A stretch of 64,000 bases of DNA from Phaseolus vulgaris (Eukaryota; Streptophyta; Magnoliopsida; Fabales; Fabaceae). The notes under the pieces were generated by a model, which ran no database searches, had not been told where the DNA came from, and was given only the letters and a program-made list of their open reading frames with translations. A program made the position numbers and the translations under genes. Location of the stretch: contig NC_023759.2 in assembly GCF_000499845.2 (NCBI RefSeq), forward strand, positions 43,479,172-43,543,171, written 5' to 3'. Below are positions 47,441-62,234 of the stretch, one piece after another (positions within the stretch are counted from its first letter, which is position 1; each line of letters starts with the position of its first letter).

Positions 47441-48211
47441 TACGGGTGACAATGCGGGGCGGTCATGCGGGCCGCATTGCTACCAAAAAGTGTGGGCAGA
47501 TTCACTAATCTAGCCCGCTAATCCGTTTTGGCCCATCCCACATAACTCGCAGCCTACGTGGGCTAACAGCGAGGCGGAGCGGGTTAGCCCATTGACCCAC
47601 ATAAATAAAAAATAATTATTTATTTTTTTTATAAAAAAAAATTATACCCCATTCACCCATTATTGTAGTGTAACCTTTTTTTTTGTTTTATTTATAAAAA
47701 ATTGAATTTAATGTACAAAGAAATTAAATATTTTATTTTAATCATCTAAAGGAGTTAGTATTGAGAGTGATAGTGAAATTAGTTTTAAGCAAAATCTTAT
47801 ATTTAAAATTTGTTAATAAAAAAATAATATAAAGAAGAGATTTCAATTAAAAAAGTAGTCATCTTTATTAAAATATTTTGTAGCAAAACTTTGATAAGAT
47901 ACTCTTATATATATAAAAAAAATAGATGCAAAACAAAACTGTAATTATTTTTAATCAAGCCTTCTAACAATTCCGTATTTGAATTTATATTTTTATCTTA
48001 ATTAAATAAATTGAAACATGGATAAAATTTTAATTTTCAGTAGTAAGATAACTTTTTTATAATTAATTAAATTTTAATTTTTGAAAAAAAAAATCTTATG
48101 CAACCCGCAGGCCTGCGGGTTACTTCTTATGTGGAGCGGGTCAGTGAAATGAGTCCGCAATCCTAATGCGGGGGCCTATGCGGGGCGGGTCAGCCCGCAT
48201 TGCCACCCCTA
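47441..48211. mobile_element. Non-autonomous hAT-like element with 8-bp target duplication
   Basis: A 771-bp element. The left end reads TACGGGTGACAATGCGGG, and the right end, inverted, reads TAGGGGTGGCAATGCGGG, the typical hAT-like terminus in plants. It is flanked by CTAATATT (47433-47440) and CCAATATT (48212-48219), an 8-bp duplication with one mismatch, the size expected for hAT insertion. The terminal 130 bp at each side are rich in GCGGG and CCCGC motifs (subterminal repeats), while the middle is AT-rich and non-coding. It lies about 400 bp upstream of the adenosine kinase TATA box. Confidence 0.8.
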
Positions 48212-48626
48212 CCAATATTTAACATTATAATAAACCCTAAACATAATTTACCACAAATATCAATGTTTATCAAATAAATATGAGTATTTTTAATTTACAC
48301 TTCATCCATTTTAGAAAGCATATGTTTACGAAAGAATAAGTTAACAAGTTGCATATTTGTATTTAAAAAAATGTAATTATTGTTTGTTTACTTACTTCTT
48401 TAAAATAATGTGAGTATAAATTATCATCTAATTTGATTTTTTTATTTAATAATAATATTTTTTATTTCATTAAAACTCAATATTAAAGATCCAAAAAAAT
48501 CACTAGGAGAAATCGGTGATTAATTTTTTTATTTATTTCTGTGATTAATGGTGGAAAATGGCATACAAAATTTCAATTTCAAAGTGTGGCCGAAGAGAGA
48601 CACACCGCTTCTAAGTAAGCACCACG

Positions 48627-52392
<3,766 letters not shown>

Positions 52393-55300
52393 GTGTTTTC
52401 TCTCGGTTTTGTTGCCTTTATGAACTTTTTCATTGTCATAAGGAAACATTTTGTGGTATAACTGCTTTTTTATTTTTCATCCCGACTGGGGTAAGCGAGG
52501 AAAAGCTTCACTGGAAGGAAACATATAATTGAACTGTTTTATCCTAGTCTTATTTTTTGCCAAGTTTGTTACCAAGTCTTTTTTTATTAGATATTGAACA
52601 ATGTTACCCTACGTCTAACTTGCCACTTCGTCTGCGAGTATCAATCGCTTAACGGCCGATTGATTAACTTTACAAAACATGTTTTTTTTTTTCGAAAATT
52701 TTATCTAGTTTGAGAAAAAACAGCAAAACACTGCTTTTGACATTGGCAAAATTTCCTAAAACCCGATTTACTGGGTTGCATTTCTATAAATTTAAAAGTA
52801 TGCTCGACTAGAATAATTTTGAATATGAACATTGAATTTGATGAGGTTGTTCAGCTGGTTTATTTGTTAATTTTGTAAAATGTTGATTGCCATCTTCATA
52901 TGCCTTAGTGTTCTAAATATTTTAATTCAATTTAAATTCGCTTTCACTATGTATGAGTACAGGATCTCCAAAATGTTAATGGTGAAAGACAATTTATTAT
53001 TATTATTCAACGAGGTTGGAATATAAGAGAATGATTTAAACAACTTTTCGGTCCTTACCTCTCCTTTTCTGCTGAACTCACACTTCTTTTCCATTCCTGG
53101 TAGTTTTGGACTCTTATTATATTTGTAAAAGGTACTTTATAACGTTAAGGTTCAAATTTTTGTATCCTTTTTGAGATTTGTATTAATTTATTCAATTATT
53201 GTGGTTAATGGATCTAATAAAAGAAAATTAACAAACTTTTGATCATTAATCAACCTCATTGTTGGTTGGTTTGATCAGATGTCGAGTCAAGGTTTCGATT
53301 CGTTCTGACCGTATCGGTACAATTATATTTATAATTCAAAATAATTATATTTTTCTGCCAATAATTTTTATTTCAAAAATTGTATACAATGTCATGCTTT
53401 TCATATGGACATAATTTATCGGACAAGAATGAGACAAAAAGGTGACGGAGTATTAACAGGCGATTATGCTTTGCTTAGACCAAATTACCATTTGATTGGT
53501 TCTCTTCAGCTTGCTTGGAACAAGGACAGCTTTATGCAGCTGTATCTCTATAACATACTTTTCGCTCATTAAGTTTAGTAAAATATGATCGTTCAATTTT
53601 TTAATGATCTTTAAAGTTCTGTAGTTTTAATAATTTAATCAATAATAAGTTGTAAGCAAGATTGTTTTCCTATCACTTTTCTTAAACTATTTATCATACT
53701 TTTATACGTACTTTCCATAATTCGTGCTCCTTTTCTTTTGCTACCAATGCTTTTCTTTTCTCTTTACTTTTGCACGTAAAAGGGTCGTTCAAATAATCAC
53801 CACAACACTCCAAAACAAAATAGCCTAATTAGAACTTTTATTTAAGGACTTATTTTGAGATGACAACAAAATTCTCTTTTAGGTCATCAATATTTTTGGC
53901 TCCAATGTTTAGGTTCACTCCATTACATATTCACGCACTCATGTTCTTGGGATGAAAGTGTGGAGTGTGTACATGCAAAATCTCTATGATGATTAAGTTA
54001 GTTTCGATATTAAATATTAAATATGTGATAAATGATTATACATACTTGTTAATGAGATTTCCTATTGATATTACTAGGCGACGGACTTTGTTGGACTATA
54101 GTTTATAATATTTTTTTTATTGTTGAGCTCAAATCTTGTCACTGTAGTTAATCACTAATTAACACAAATAATCCAAGTTCGTTTTTGGTTTTATTATATT
54201 AATCTTAAATTGTTTTCGGTCAACTTATTGAATACTATCTTTGGTCAGCTTGTGATTGATAAGTCGTTAAGTCAAAATCTTAAACAAGTTCATGTGATTA
54301 TAGGATTGAGAGATTATAACTAATTAAATGACGTTCCGTCCTGGACAAATCGAGCACCGAGCACGCGTTGCCAATTTGACTTAAGTTGGGATCAATTAGA
54401 TTCATAGCTGATGCATGATCGTGACCACTGAAAAAGAAAAAAAGTTTTAATAAAAGGTCAAATACATTCCATGATACTCCTCTTGTAAATAAGCTTAGAT
54501 ATCATGGATCTTATCTTAATGATTTACAAAAATATATTAATTGATGTAATTATATTATGATCAATTCGATTTATATATGTTTTTGCATGATATTATACAA
54601 GAATAACTGAAACAAAGATATATGTATGATCCGACTTAAAAAATTCTATAAATATACAAAGATTTTGAGAAAGTATGTTAAGTTATATAGATTCTCCTTA
54701 TATATTACATTCACGATATTTGTATGATCTTACTTGATTTTTTTAGGTGAAGTTCCCCATTATTTGGTGATTTCCAACATAAAAAATTGTAATTTTCAAA
54801 AAAATCACTTCCATACTCAGATAATCCAAACTCATCTCAATAAAAACAAAATGACATAAAAACCTGTCGGTTGAAGAACTATTATAAACGAATATATTTT
54901 GTTTAGCTAGGAAATTAAGGACATTACAGAGCTTGAGTTACTATTTTATGATCATTGTTTTTATGGGTATTCACTGTTCAATCTATAATTCGAAATCTAA
55001 ATCAACCTTAAGATAATAATACACTTTGATTTCAAAAGTCACCAAGCCGTTTCATTGATAGTTTTATTTATTTTTAAAGTTGGATGTACTTTTCATCTGA
55101 GACAATCTGGTCCGAGTTAAGTAAAATGACTATAGGGAATATAGTTTTCTCGTTCTAAATATTTAATCTAATTAAAAAAATTATTAATTAATTTAAAATA
55201 ACCTCAAAACACTTGATTATTTATGATACAAATGAAATAAATTATTAAATAAATTAACAAAATTATTATATATGATACAAGTTTTACCATCAATATACAT

Positions 55301-55973
55301 ATATTATTTGTTTCTTAGAAAATATATTTATTTTAAAAGTTAATTAAAGAAATGGATACCCTAAAAAATCTTATAATCACTTAATTTTACATCCGTTCTT
55401 AAAAATAACATTTACATAGTCACATGTATCGAAATCTTTACTCACATGCTCGATGAAAGGAAAACAATTAAATTTAAGATGTAAGTATAATTGGAAAAAC
55501 AACATAAATATATGAAAAACGTGATTCAGTTGGATTCAATTTTAACCATAAAAATTAAAAATTAAATCAACCCAGAAAAAGTTTTATTTTGGTAATCAAA
55601 TTGGTAAATCAAAATCCAATTTTTTTATATAAGTTAAATAATTTAAAACAGATAAAGAATTATGTGCAAAAGAGGTAGTTTAATTTGAATGGTTATGTTT
55701 TATAAAGTAAGGGGTTGTGAAGTGGAAGCCCAAATCGAAGAGCCCCGAGGACTCATGTTTTCATTTTCATAATTTCATTTCATCTCAGAGTCTGGTATCG
55801 TATTGTCATCTAGAGCGTTGAATGCACGGCCCTACCGAAGCGCGTGAGGGAAAGTCCCAGACTCATAGCCAGGCAGCCACCACCACCTTGTTCTCTTACC
55901 TTTGTGGAAAGAAAATCTCAAAGAAATCAGAAAGAAACTAACAAAACAAATCAGAGGCATTCTGTGAATCGCC
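52393..55973. other. Intergenic DNA between ADK and the membrane-protein gene
   Basis: Holds the ADK 3' UTR, then AT-rich DNA without a recognisable gene, RNA gene or element. The last 250 bp, just before the next ATG, become less AT-rich and probably include the promoter and 5' UTR of the membrane-protein gene. No clear TATA box. Confidence 0.55.
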
Positions 55974-57383
55974 ATGAGCGACCACCACCCACGGCTGCAC
56001 CACCTTCGCTCCACCTCGCACCTATTGAAGGAATCCCTGTTATCGTTCTCATCGAATTTCGTCACATTTCTCTTCCTCTCTCTCCTAACCCTCTCTTTCC
56101 GAACCCTCGTCGAGACAGGCACCGCTCATGTCACCTCCTTCATCGACCGGGACCCTTCCCTCCGCGCCCTCCTTTCCCGCCTCGACCTCGCCGGCAACGC
56201 CCACCATCACGACCACGGCCACGACCTCCCCTCCACTGCCGCAAACCACGCCCTCCGCCACCGACGCCGCCCCTTCCTCCACCTCACCCGCGTCGGAACC
56301 CTAGACGATGACTTCTTCTCCGGCGACGACGATGACGACCGCTCCCTCTTCGGCTCCGTCCCCAAATCCACCGCCAACGCCACCCTTCTCGCCCTCTTCC
56401 CCTTCCCATCCACTTCCGCCTTCTCCGATCTCCTCGCCGACGACGGAGTTAGGGTTTCCCAAGTCATCCGCTCAGGAACCACCTTCAACACCCAAGAATT
56501 GTCCTCCCTATCGTCGCGAACGCCTCGCGACGACGATAACAGCGATAACGAGGAGGAGAAGCTGAACGAGAACGCGGAGAGGAAGGAGGGCGTGGATTTG
56601 CAATTTTTCGTGAAGGGGATCGAGGTGGGTCGCCGGGACGCGACGGCGCTGTTTTTTCTGGTGAGTTTCCTCTCCGTCGCTTACGGATGGGTGATTCTCG
56701 TTTTTCTCGTGACGTATTCGTGGGTGTTGGGTGTTGTTTTCGTTTCCGTTGTGAACGATCTGTTGGGGAGGTTTAGCTCCGTTACGGTTTTGGTTTGGGA
56801 TGGTTCGAGGTTAGGTCTGAAGAGGCTTTCGGGGTTTATTCTGATGCGTTGGGCTGTGAGGGACGCGTTGACGCAGCTTCTGGGGTTGTGGTACTTCGGA
56901 GAAATTGAGGATCAGTACTCGTTTTTCAAGCTCTTTGTGAGGTTGAAATTGATGCCCTTCTCTGTTATGTCTCCTTGGGTTAGGGGCTTTGAGAGAGAGA
57001 TTTCTGGGTTCTTGTTCACTTGGTTTCTGGTGGATACTTTTGTGGCTTTTATATTCTCTGTGGATGCTTGGGTTGCCATTGTGGACTCGAGGAAGAGTGG
57101 GAGGGAGATTGTAAAGGAAGGGTGCTATTTGATATCTACTATGTTCAACCAGGCTATTCAGGTTAAGTGCTTGGAGGCTATACTTTGTGGGTCCTTTGTC
57201 AGATGGGGTTTGGGCCGGGTTTGCGGGAGGTCTTTCGCCAAGATGTTTCAGTCCACCATGGAGGTTTACTTCATGGTTACTTGGCTTTTGTTTTACTTCA
57301 CGGCAAGGTGTAGGGACGCCGATCTTCATGGTAGGAGGTTTGGACAGAGGGAATTAGAGGGCTTGGTTGAAGGTCTCAGATGA
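55974..57383 (+). CDS. Uncharacterised multi-pass membrane protein, 469 aa, intronless
   Basis: I do not recognise a named family; the style fits a plant-specific transmembrane protein. Hydrophobic segments lie at about residues 27-45, 223-260 (one long or two packed helices), 345-370 and 431-444. The region 75-215 is hydrophilic: a His-rich stretch (77-83), Arg-rich 95-99, and acidic runs at 111-122 and 187-206. The C-terminal half has conserved-looking loops with paired Trp and Arg (FILMRWAVRDA; FVRWGLGRVCGRSFAKMF). The ATG at 55974 is the first in this frame to give the hydrophobic N-terminal segment. The first ~550 bp are strongly GC- and C-rich in third positions, while the rest is GT-rich. 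A longer proline-rich reading at 55844-56311 in another frame is a by-product of this bias. Confidence 0.8.
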   Translation: MSDHHPRLHHLRSTSHLLKESLLSFSSNFVTFLFLSLLTLSFRTLVETGTAHVTSFIDRDPSLRALLSRLDLAGNAHHHDHGHDLPSTAANHALRHRRRPFLHLTRVGTLDDDFFSGDDDDDRSLFGSVPKSTANATLLALFPFPSTSAFSDLLADDGVRVSQVIRSGTTFNTQELSSLSSRTPRDDDNSDNEEEKLNENAERKEGVDLQFFVKGIEVGRRDATALFFLVSFLSVAYGWVILVFLVTYSWVLGVVFVSVVNDLLGRFSSVTVLVWDGSRLGLKRLSGFILMRWAVRDALTQLLGLWYFGEIEDQYSFFKLFVRLKLMPFSVMSPWVRGFEREISGFLFTWFLVDTFVAFIFSVDAWVAIVDSRKSGREIVKEGCYLISTMFNQAIQVKCLEAILCGSFVRWGLGRVCGRSFAKMFQSTMEVYFMVTWLLFYFTARCRDADLHGRRFGQRELEGLVEGLR

Positions 57384-60229
57384 TACTTGGGGGTAGTTCA
57401 ATTTGGATGGATGGATGTGGTTTTTTCTTTCTTTTTTCTTATTGTGATGCACAAGTAGCAGCAGCAATGTTTCAAAGGTTCTTTGCGTCTCCCACTTTTG
57501 CCTTCGCTGTTGGCTGTTGCCGCCATTCTCTAATTTTGTCACCAGCGATGTGTCGAATGTGTATTTCACCAGAAGGCTGATATACTTCTCGTGTATATTC
57601 TGAATGAGGGTAGTTCTTATGTATATTATTCATGGAATTGTTGAATTAGTTCACTCAAATATGTGTTGGTGATAACAGTCACAAATTACAGGGTTTGGGA
57701 AATGAAGAATGGTAATGAAATTTCTCCATGCAACTTGGGGTTATGTTGTGATGTCAAAAGTAACTGCATAGCCTTCTATTTGTTTGGAGTTATGCTCCAT
57801 CCATTAGGGAGATTTGGTGGCATGACTTGGACATCATCTACAAACAATGAAAAGCACTTTAATCTGCTAGATAGAACAGGGAAAATTATTAGTTTGAGTT
57901 ATGCATTGTGTTCCCCTGTTAGAAATTCTCCAAGAAGGCTTTTCATGCTAAATTAACTTTTTTGTTCTGTATGATTATCAAATTCTTTCATAAACAAGCC
58001 TTCACATTTGCTGTATATATATAATCATCTTGTAGAAAGTTCATAAAACCTGTTTTGCATAATGGGGTTACTTGACTAAGTTTGGATGAGAGGAAAACTT
58101 TGGCTGATAACAAAACAGGGCTACATCAAGGGGCATTCCAAGTGTTTAATTAATTCTTGAAGAGCTTTGTGTTTACTTCTGCTAGACTGATTATTAATAG
58201 TCAGAGTAAATAGTTGATGTTTTCTGTCTGGTGATTTGTATGTTTACTCTGTTAATTTGTCTTTCTGAATTTACACCCCTTTCCCTTTGACTAGCGTCTT
58301 GGAATGTAATTTTTTTATGTATAAATGTTTTGTTAGATGAAATGGATTTACCTGAAGATGATTTGTGATATAAACTCCTTGTAAAAGCAACTAGGTTGCA
58401 ATTTTATGAATTGTACTCTTCCTCCGTTTGTGACTGATAGGATTCCGGTTCTTTTAACAGAACACATATAACATTGTTGGACAGTATTGTTGTCATTGAG
58501 AACAACGAAACGTAAAACCAAAGTGGAGAAGCTCGAGTTTCGATGATTTACTAAATAAACTGTCTTTTTGAGTGTGGTTTCCCTTGGCAGCATGTTGAGG
58601 TTTACTCTTGTAAAACGAAAGTTCTTTGAATGGTTCCCATCCGCACCTATTGCCGATAACAATCCCATTACTATCAATACATCATTCTATTCTTCATGAA
58701 AAATAAGTGCAGTCTTAGGATATCTGTTTTTGTATGATTTCACTTAATTAGCTTATTTGGTCTTTTCTGATAGTATTGGGATTGCTATGCTGTTTTTGAA
58801 CCAGATAGCTTCAGAATTGACCTACAAAAAGGGCCATTACAAGGGAGGGGAATTGACTTATGTCTCATATTGGTCAGTTTTTCTGTTTTGATCAAACCTA
58901 AATGCACTTGCTTAAATCTCTTGCCCTCTTTTGTAATTCTGCAAGAAGACCAAAGAGGAGATAATTTCTTTGTATTGCTTTAAGAAAACTAGAGAGGAAG
59001 AGGAGATGAATTTTGAAATGTACATTGAAGAAAAAAAATGGAGGGAAAGAAAAATATAAAAAATTGTTTTCCAAACTGAACCTTACTTTCTTTTCATTAT
59101 ATTAACACTTCAACTAAATGAAAAAAACTATTTGTTTTTATCCTCTTTAGAGCATACTTGATAACTGCGAGTGTCCATGAAATCCTAAGGAGGGCAGTTT
59201 TCAAATGCAAACTTGAAGCATAAAATTGGACATAGCTTTAAGAACAAAGGAGACCATACGAGTTTTCATATTTTATTAGAAAAAAAGGGGAAGGGGGCAG
59301 CCACCTAAGCAACAGTTATAGTTCTGTGGTGTGGACAGATTAAAGTAAGAATTGTGTTTGTGTGTAATGGTTCTCTTAATACCATTATAGTGTTTGTGTC
59401 CAAAAGAATCAGCGTGATTATTAGTTCAACAGTTTTTTCACCAAAGAAAGAAAATGTTGATGAGGTTTTTGAGAAGACATCAAACATGAAATGGAATATA
59501 GTATATAGACATACATTATGTTCATTCATACCTGTACTCAATACATCTTTATCTTTTGAAATCAAGGCATTGACTACCAGTTATTTATATATAAATTATT
59601 TTACTAGAATTACTCTTATATCTGTTTGTTAAAATAAATCTTATTATAAATTAGTCAATATTAATCTTTTCTCTAGTTAGTATCTTTAGTTAGTATTAGG
59701 AGAAGATAATAAGAATGAACAGCAAAACTCTTCAATCGAGAAGTAAAATTTATGACATGTCATATTCAAAGACTGGAAAATAAACAAAATATATATAGGA
59801 AAAAAATTATATATTATAATTCACTAACATATTGTAACATTGATTACCGGTTATATGTAGGAATTAATTATAACAAACTAACTCATTTATAATAAGATTA
59901 GACTAATACTAATTGATTTATATTAAAATTCATTTTAACTAATAATGGAGATAAAGCTAAACTAACTAGAGATATGATTAATATTAATTAATTTGTAATA
60001 AAATTTATTGTAATTAACAATAAATTTAAAACTTGTAACTATTATACGGATTTTCTAAACTTTTACCGTCACTTCACATATATTAATATATAGAAAATCG
60101 TTTATAAAGATTAAATTAGATTTATTTTAAATTTTAAATTAAAAACTGTTATTTTCCTTCTTCTTTTTTAAATATTCATTTTTAGTTTTTCAATACTAAC
60201 TATTGGGTAACCAACAATGACACATGTAA
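57384..60229. other. 3' UTR and intergenic DNA
   Basis: Begins with the 3' UTR of the membrane-protein gene. Open frames of 97 codons (57663-57956, +), 109 codons (58348-58677, -) and 92 codons (59354-59632, +) have no recognised motif, no neighbouring exons and ordinary base composition; I treat them as chance. From about 59,600 the DNA becomes very AT-rich. Confidence 0.5.
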
Positions 60230-60720
60230 CCAAAATTATGATGTACAAAATCATTTTTTAAATTGTTGGTCAAAATATCTTTATTATCTCTCAAATTTGG
60301 GTCAAATTTTATTTTATCCTCTCAAATTTAAAAATAATATTTTTAGTCCCTCAATTTTAAAATGGATTTTTACTCTAATGAACAAAAATTGAATGAATAT
60401 TTTTAGTTCTAGACTGAATATGAAAACGAGGATAATTTATCATTGTGGCCTCAGTAGTAGTAAAAACTTAGGCCACTATTATAAATAGAGGGAAAAAAAA
60501 AGAAAGAGAAAAGTAAAAATATATCAAATAGTGTTAAACTTGTTTTTCTCAACTTTAAAAATTAAAATTTAGAAAAATATTTTTAAATTTTGGGGACTAT
60601 AAATATTTAAATACGAAGGACTGTCTTATTTTAAAAAAGTTGAGAAATTAAAATAACATTTTAGATTTAGGGAAACAAAATAAATCCAAATTTATACCAA
60701 AATAGTATGTATATATATAT
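60230..60720. repeat. Foldback, MITE-like AT-rich element
   Basis: The left part (ATCCTCTCAAATTTAAAAAT, then TTTTTAGTCCCTCAATTTTA) has inverted, diverged counterparts in the right part (TTTTGGGGACTATAAATA, then AAAAAAGTTGAGAAATTAAA). CCAACAATG occurs on both flanks (about 60210 and 60783). Non-coding. Probably a degraded palindromic MITE. Borders approximate. Confidence 0.45.
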
Positions 60721-61369
60721 ATAATATATTTATATTTCTACATCATTATTTTAGTGTCATGTATATTGATAGCATAATCCGCCAACAATGGGTGTAACTG
60801 ACAAAAGAAAAACAATTATTTTTCTAAAAATTAGGAATTAAAAAGAATTAATTTAAAATTCTAAAAGTAAAAATAACTTAAAGTTAAGAGATTAAAAATA
60901 TATTTAAATCTAAAATAAATAAAGATAAATACATTTTAAAAAGTTATACCAAAAAGTTGTATCAATTTTATATATTGTCATAGACTACCATCAATTGTCT
61001 AATTTACATAAAAAATTATATTAATAAATTTATATATATATATATAAAATTTATCAATAATATTTTTAGACAATTTAATATTTTTATAACTACTTCATTT
61101 CTTTTAAATTTGTTTTTCACTTTCTCATCACATCTCTCTGATCTCACATTTTTATTTTTTTTTCTTTTAATTTTTCACACGCTCAATATGAATAGATACA
61201 ACTGCCAAACATTATATAACCATCATTTTAATGGTTTGGCTTATTAAGGCTTTTCTACTTTCATCCATAATTTTCATAAAAGACATTTAAAATTCATTGT
61301 TGAAGTAAAAAAAAGGCATTATTTTTTTTAATAAATTTGAGGGTCAGTTATATTGCTAAAATATTAAAT
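60721..61369. other. AT-rich intergenic DNA
   Basis: Short (TA)n runs at about 60710-60724 and 61032-61046, with no recognisable gene or element. Confidence 0.5.
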
Positions 61370-61575
61370 ATAATATCTAATTTAACTTTAAAATAAAATT
61401 ACTATATAAAAAGTAATTAATTATTATATTAATTAAATTAGATATTATTTTATAAACTAAAAAATTATTGGTATTTAAAGTAGTTTTTATTATTAATACA
61501 AAATTATAATTTAGTTTCTAAATTCATATATAATATTAATTACCAAAATTTTATTATTTTAGATTTTAAATCAGG
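61370..61575. mobile_element. Foldback MITE, copy D, left half only
   Basis: Text such as AAATTAGATATTATTTTATA and TAGTTTTTATTATTAATACA matches the left half of copies A and C. The expected inverted right half is absent: after TTTTAGATTTTAAATCAGG the sequence changes to unrelated DNA leading into the LINE. The element is truncated, or it was interrupted by the LINE. Confidence 0.55.
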
Positions 61576-62084
61576 ATTTAACAAACACTAACCCAAACTT
61601 CAACTTCAAATGCTACTCTGCCACGCATAAACAAAGAACTCAAACTTGCATGACCAAGCTTCTCCTTCATATGCACAACAAACAACCAACGAGCACAACC
61701 CAAGCTTCCCACAACAAAACTAAAATGAAGAAACCACATATTTGAGCATTTGAAGAGCAAAGCATGAAGAAAAGAGAAAGGAATTTGAAAAAGACAAAGT
61801 TAGGGATTTTAAAGATAGGATGGGGCACTTATGAACTTATATGTGAAAATGAGGTTAAGTGTCTTTAAATCACTTAAGCAAGGTCGGTCAGAACTAACAC
61901 GTGCATAAAGGTTTGCACCGTTCTAGTCCTTGTATGCATTCCTAAATATTGACGATTAGGTCCTAGCATGCACCAGGTAGGCCCTGGTATACACCACCAA
62001 GAAGGTAAGATTTCTGCCTCAATCTCGGATGGTGACATAAATAATTGCAATTTCCGTCTTTGTGAACAAGTCCATGGGGCGTAA

Positions 62085-62234
62085 CCAGTAGAATTGTGGG
62101 AGGTGGGAAAACTAACAGGGCTTGTTTGCCATGGGGATGAAGAGGAAGTTGTCCAAGAATACGTGTGTTTGGAAGAAAGGGATACTAAGGAGGTGAAACA
62201 GGCCAAGGAGGGTGATAGGGAAGTTATGCTATGA
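62085..62234 (+). pseudogene. Possible LINE ORF1 C-terminal remnant
   Basis: A frame of 50 codons with acidic text (HGDEEEVVQEYV, then LEERDTKEVKQAKEGDREVM) ends in TGA at 62232-62234, overlapping the ATG of ORF2 by two bases (ATGA). Such contact between ORF1 and ORF2 suits plant L1 elements. An in-frame TAA lies at 62082-62084 and no zinc knuckle was found upstream, so ORF1 is damaged or 5'-truncated. The assignment rests on position only. Confidence 0.35.

Noticed and set aside
55844..56311. 155-codon proline/arginine-rich frame overlapping the membrane-protein gene
   Set aside because: Product of C-rich codon bias in the real frame starting at 55974, which alone shows membrane segments and runs 469 codons.
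58348..58677. 109-codon frame on the minus strand downstream of the membrane-protein gene
   Set aside because: No recognised motif, no adjacent exons, no promoter signals; could not be supported as a gene.
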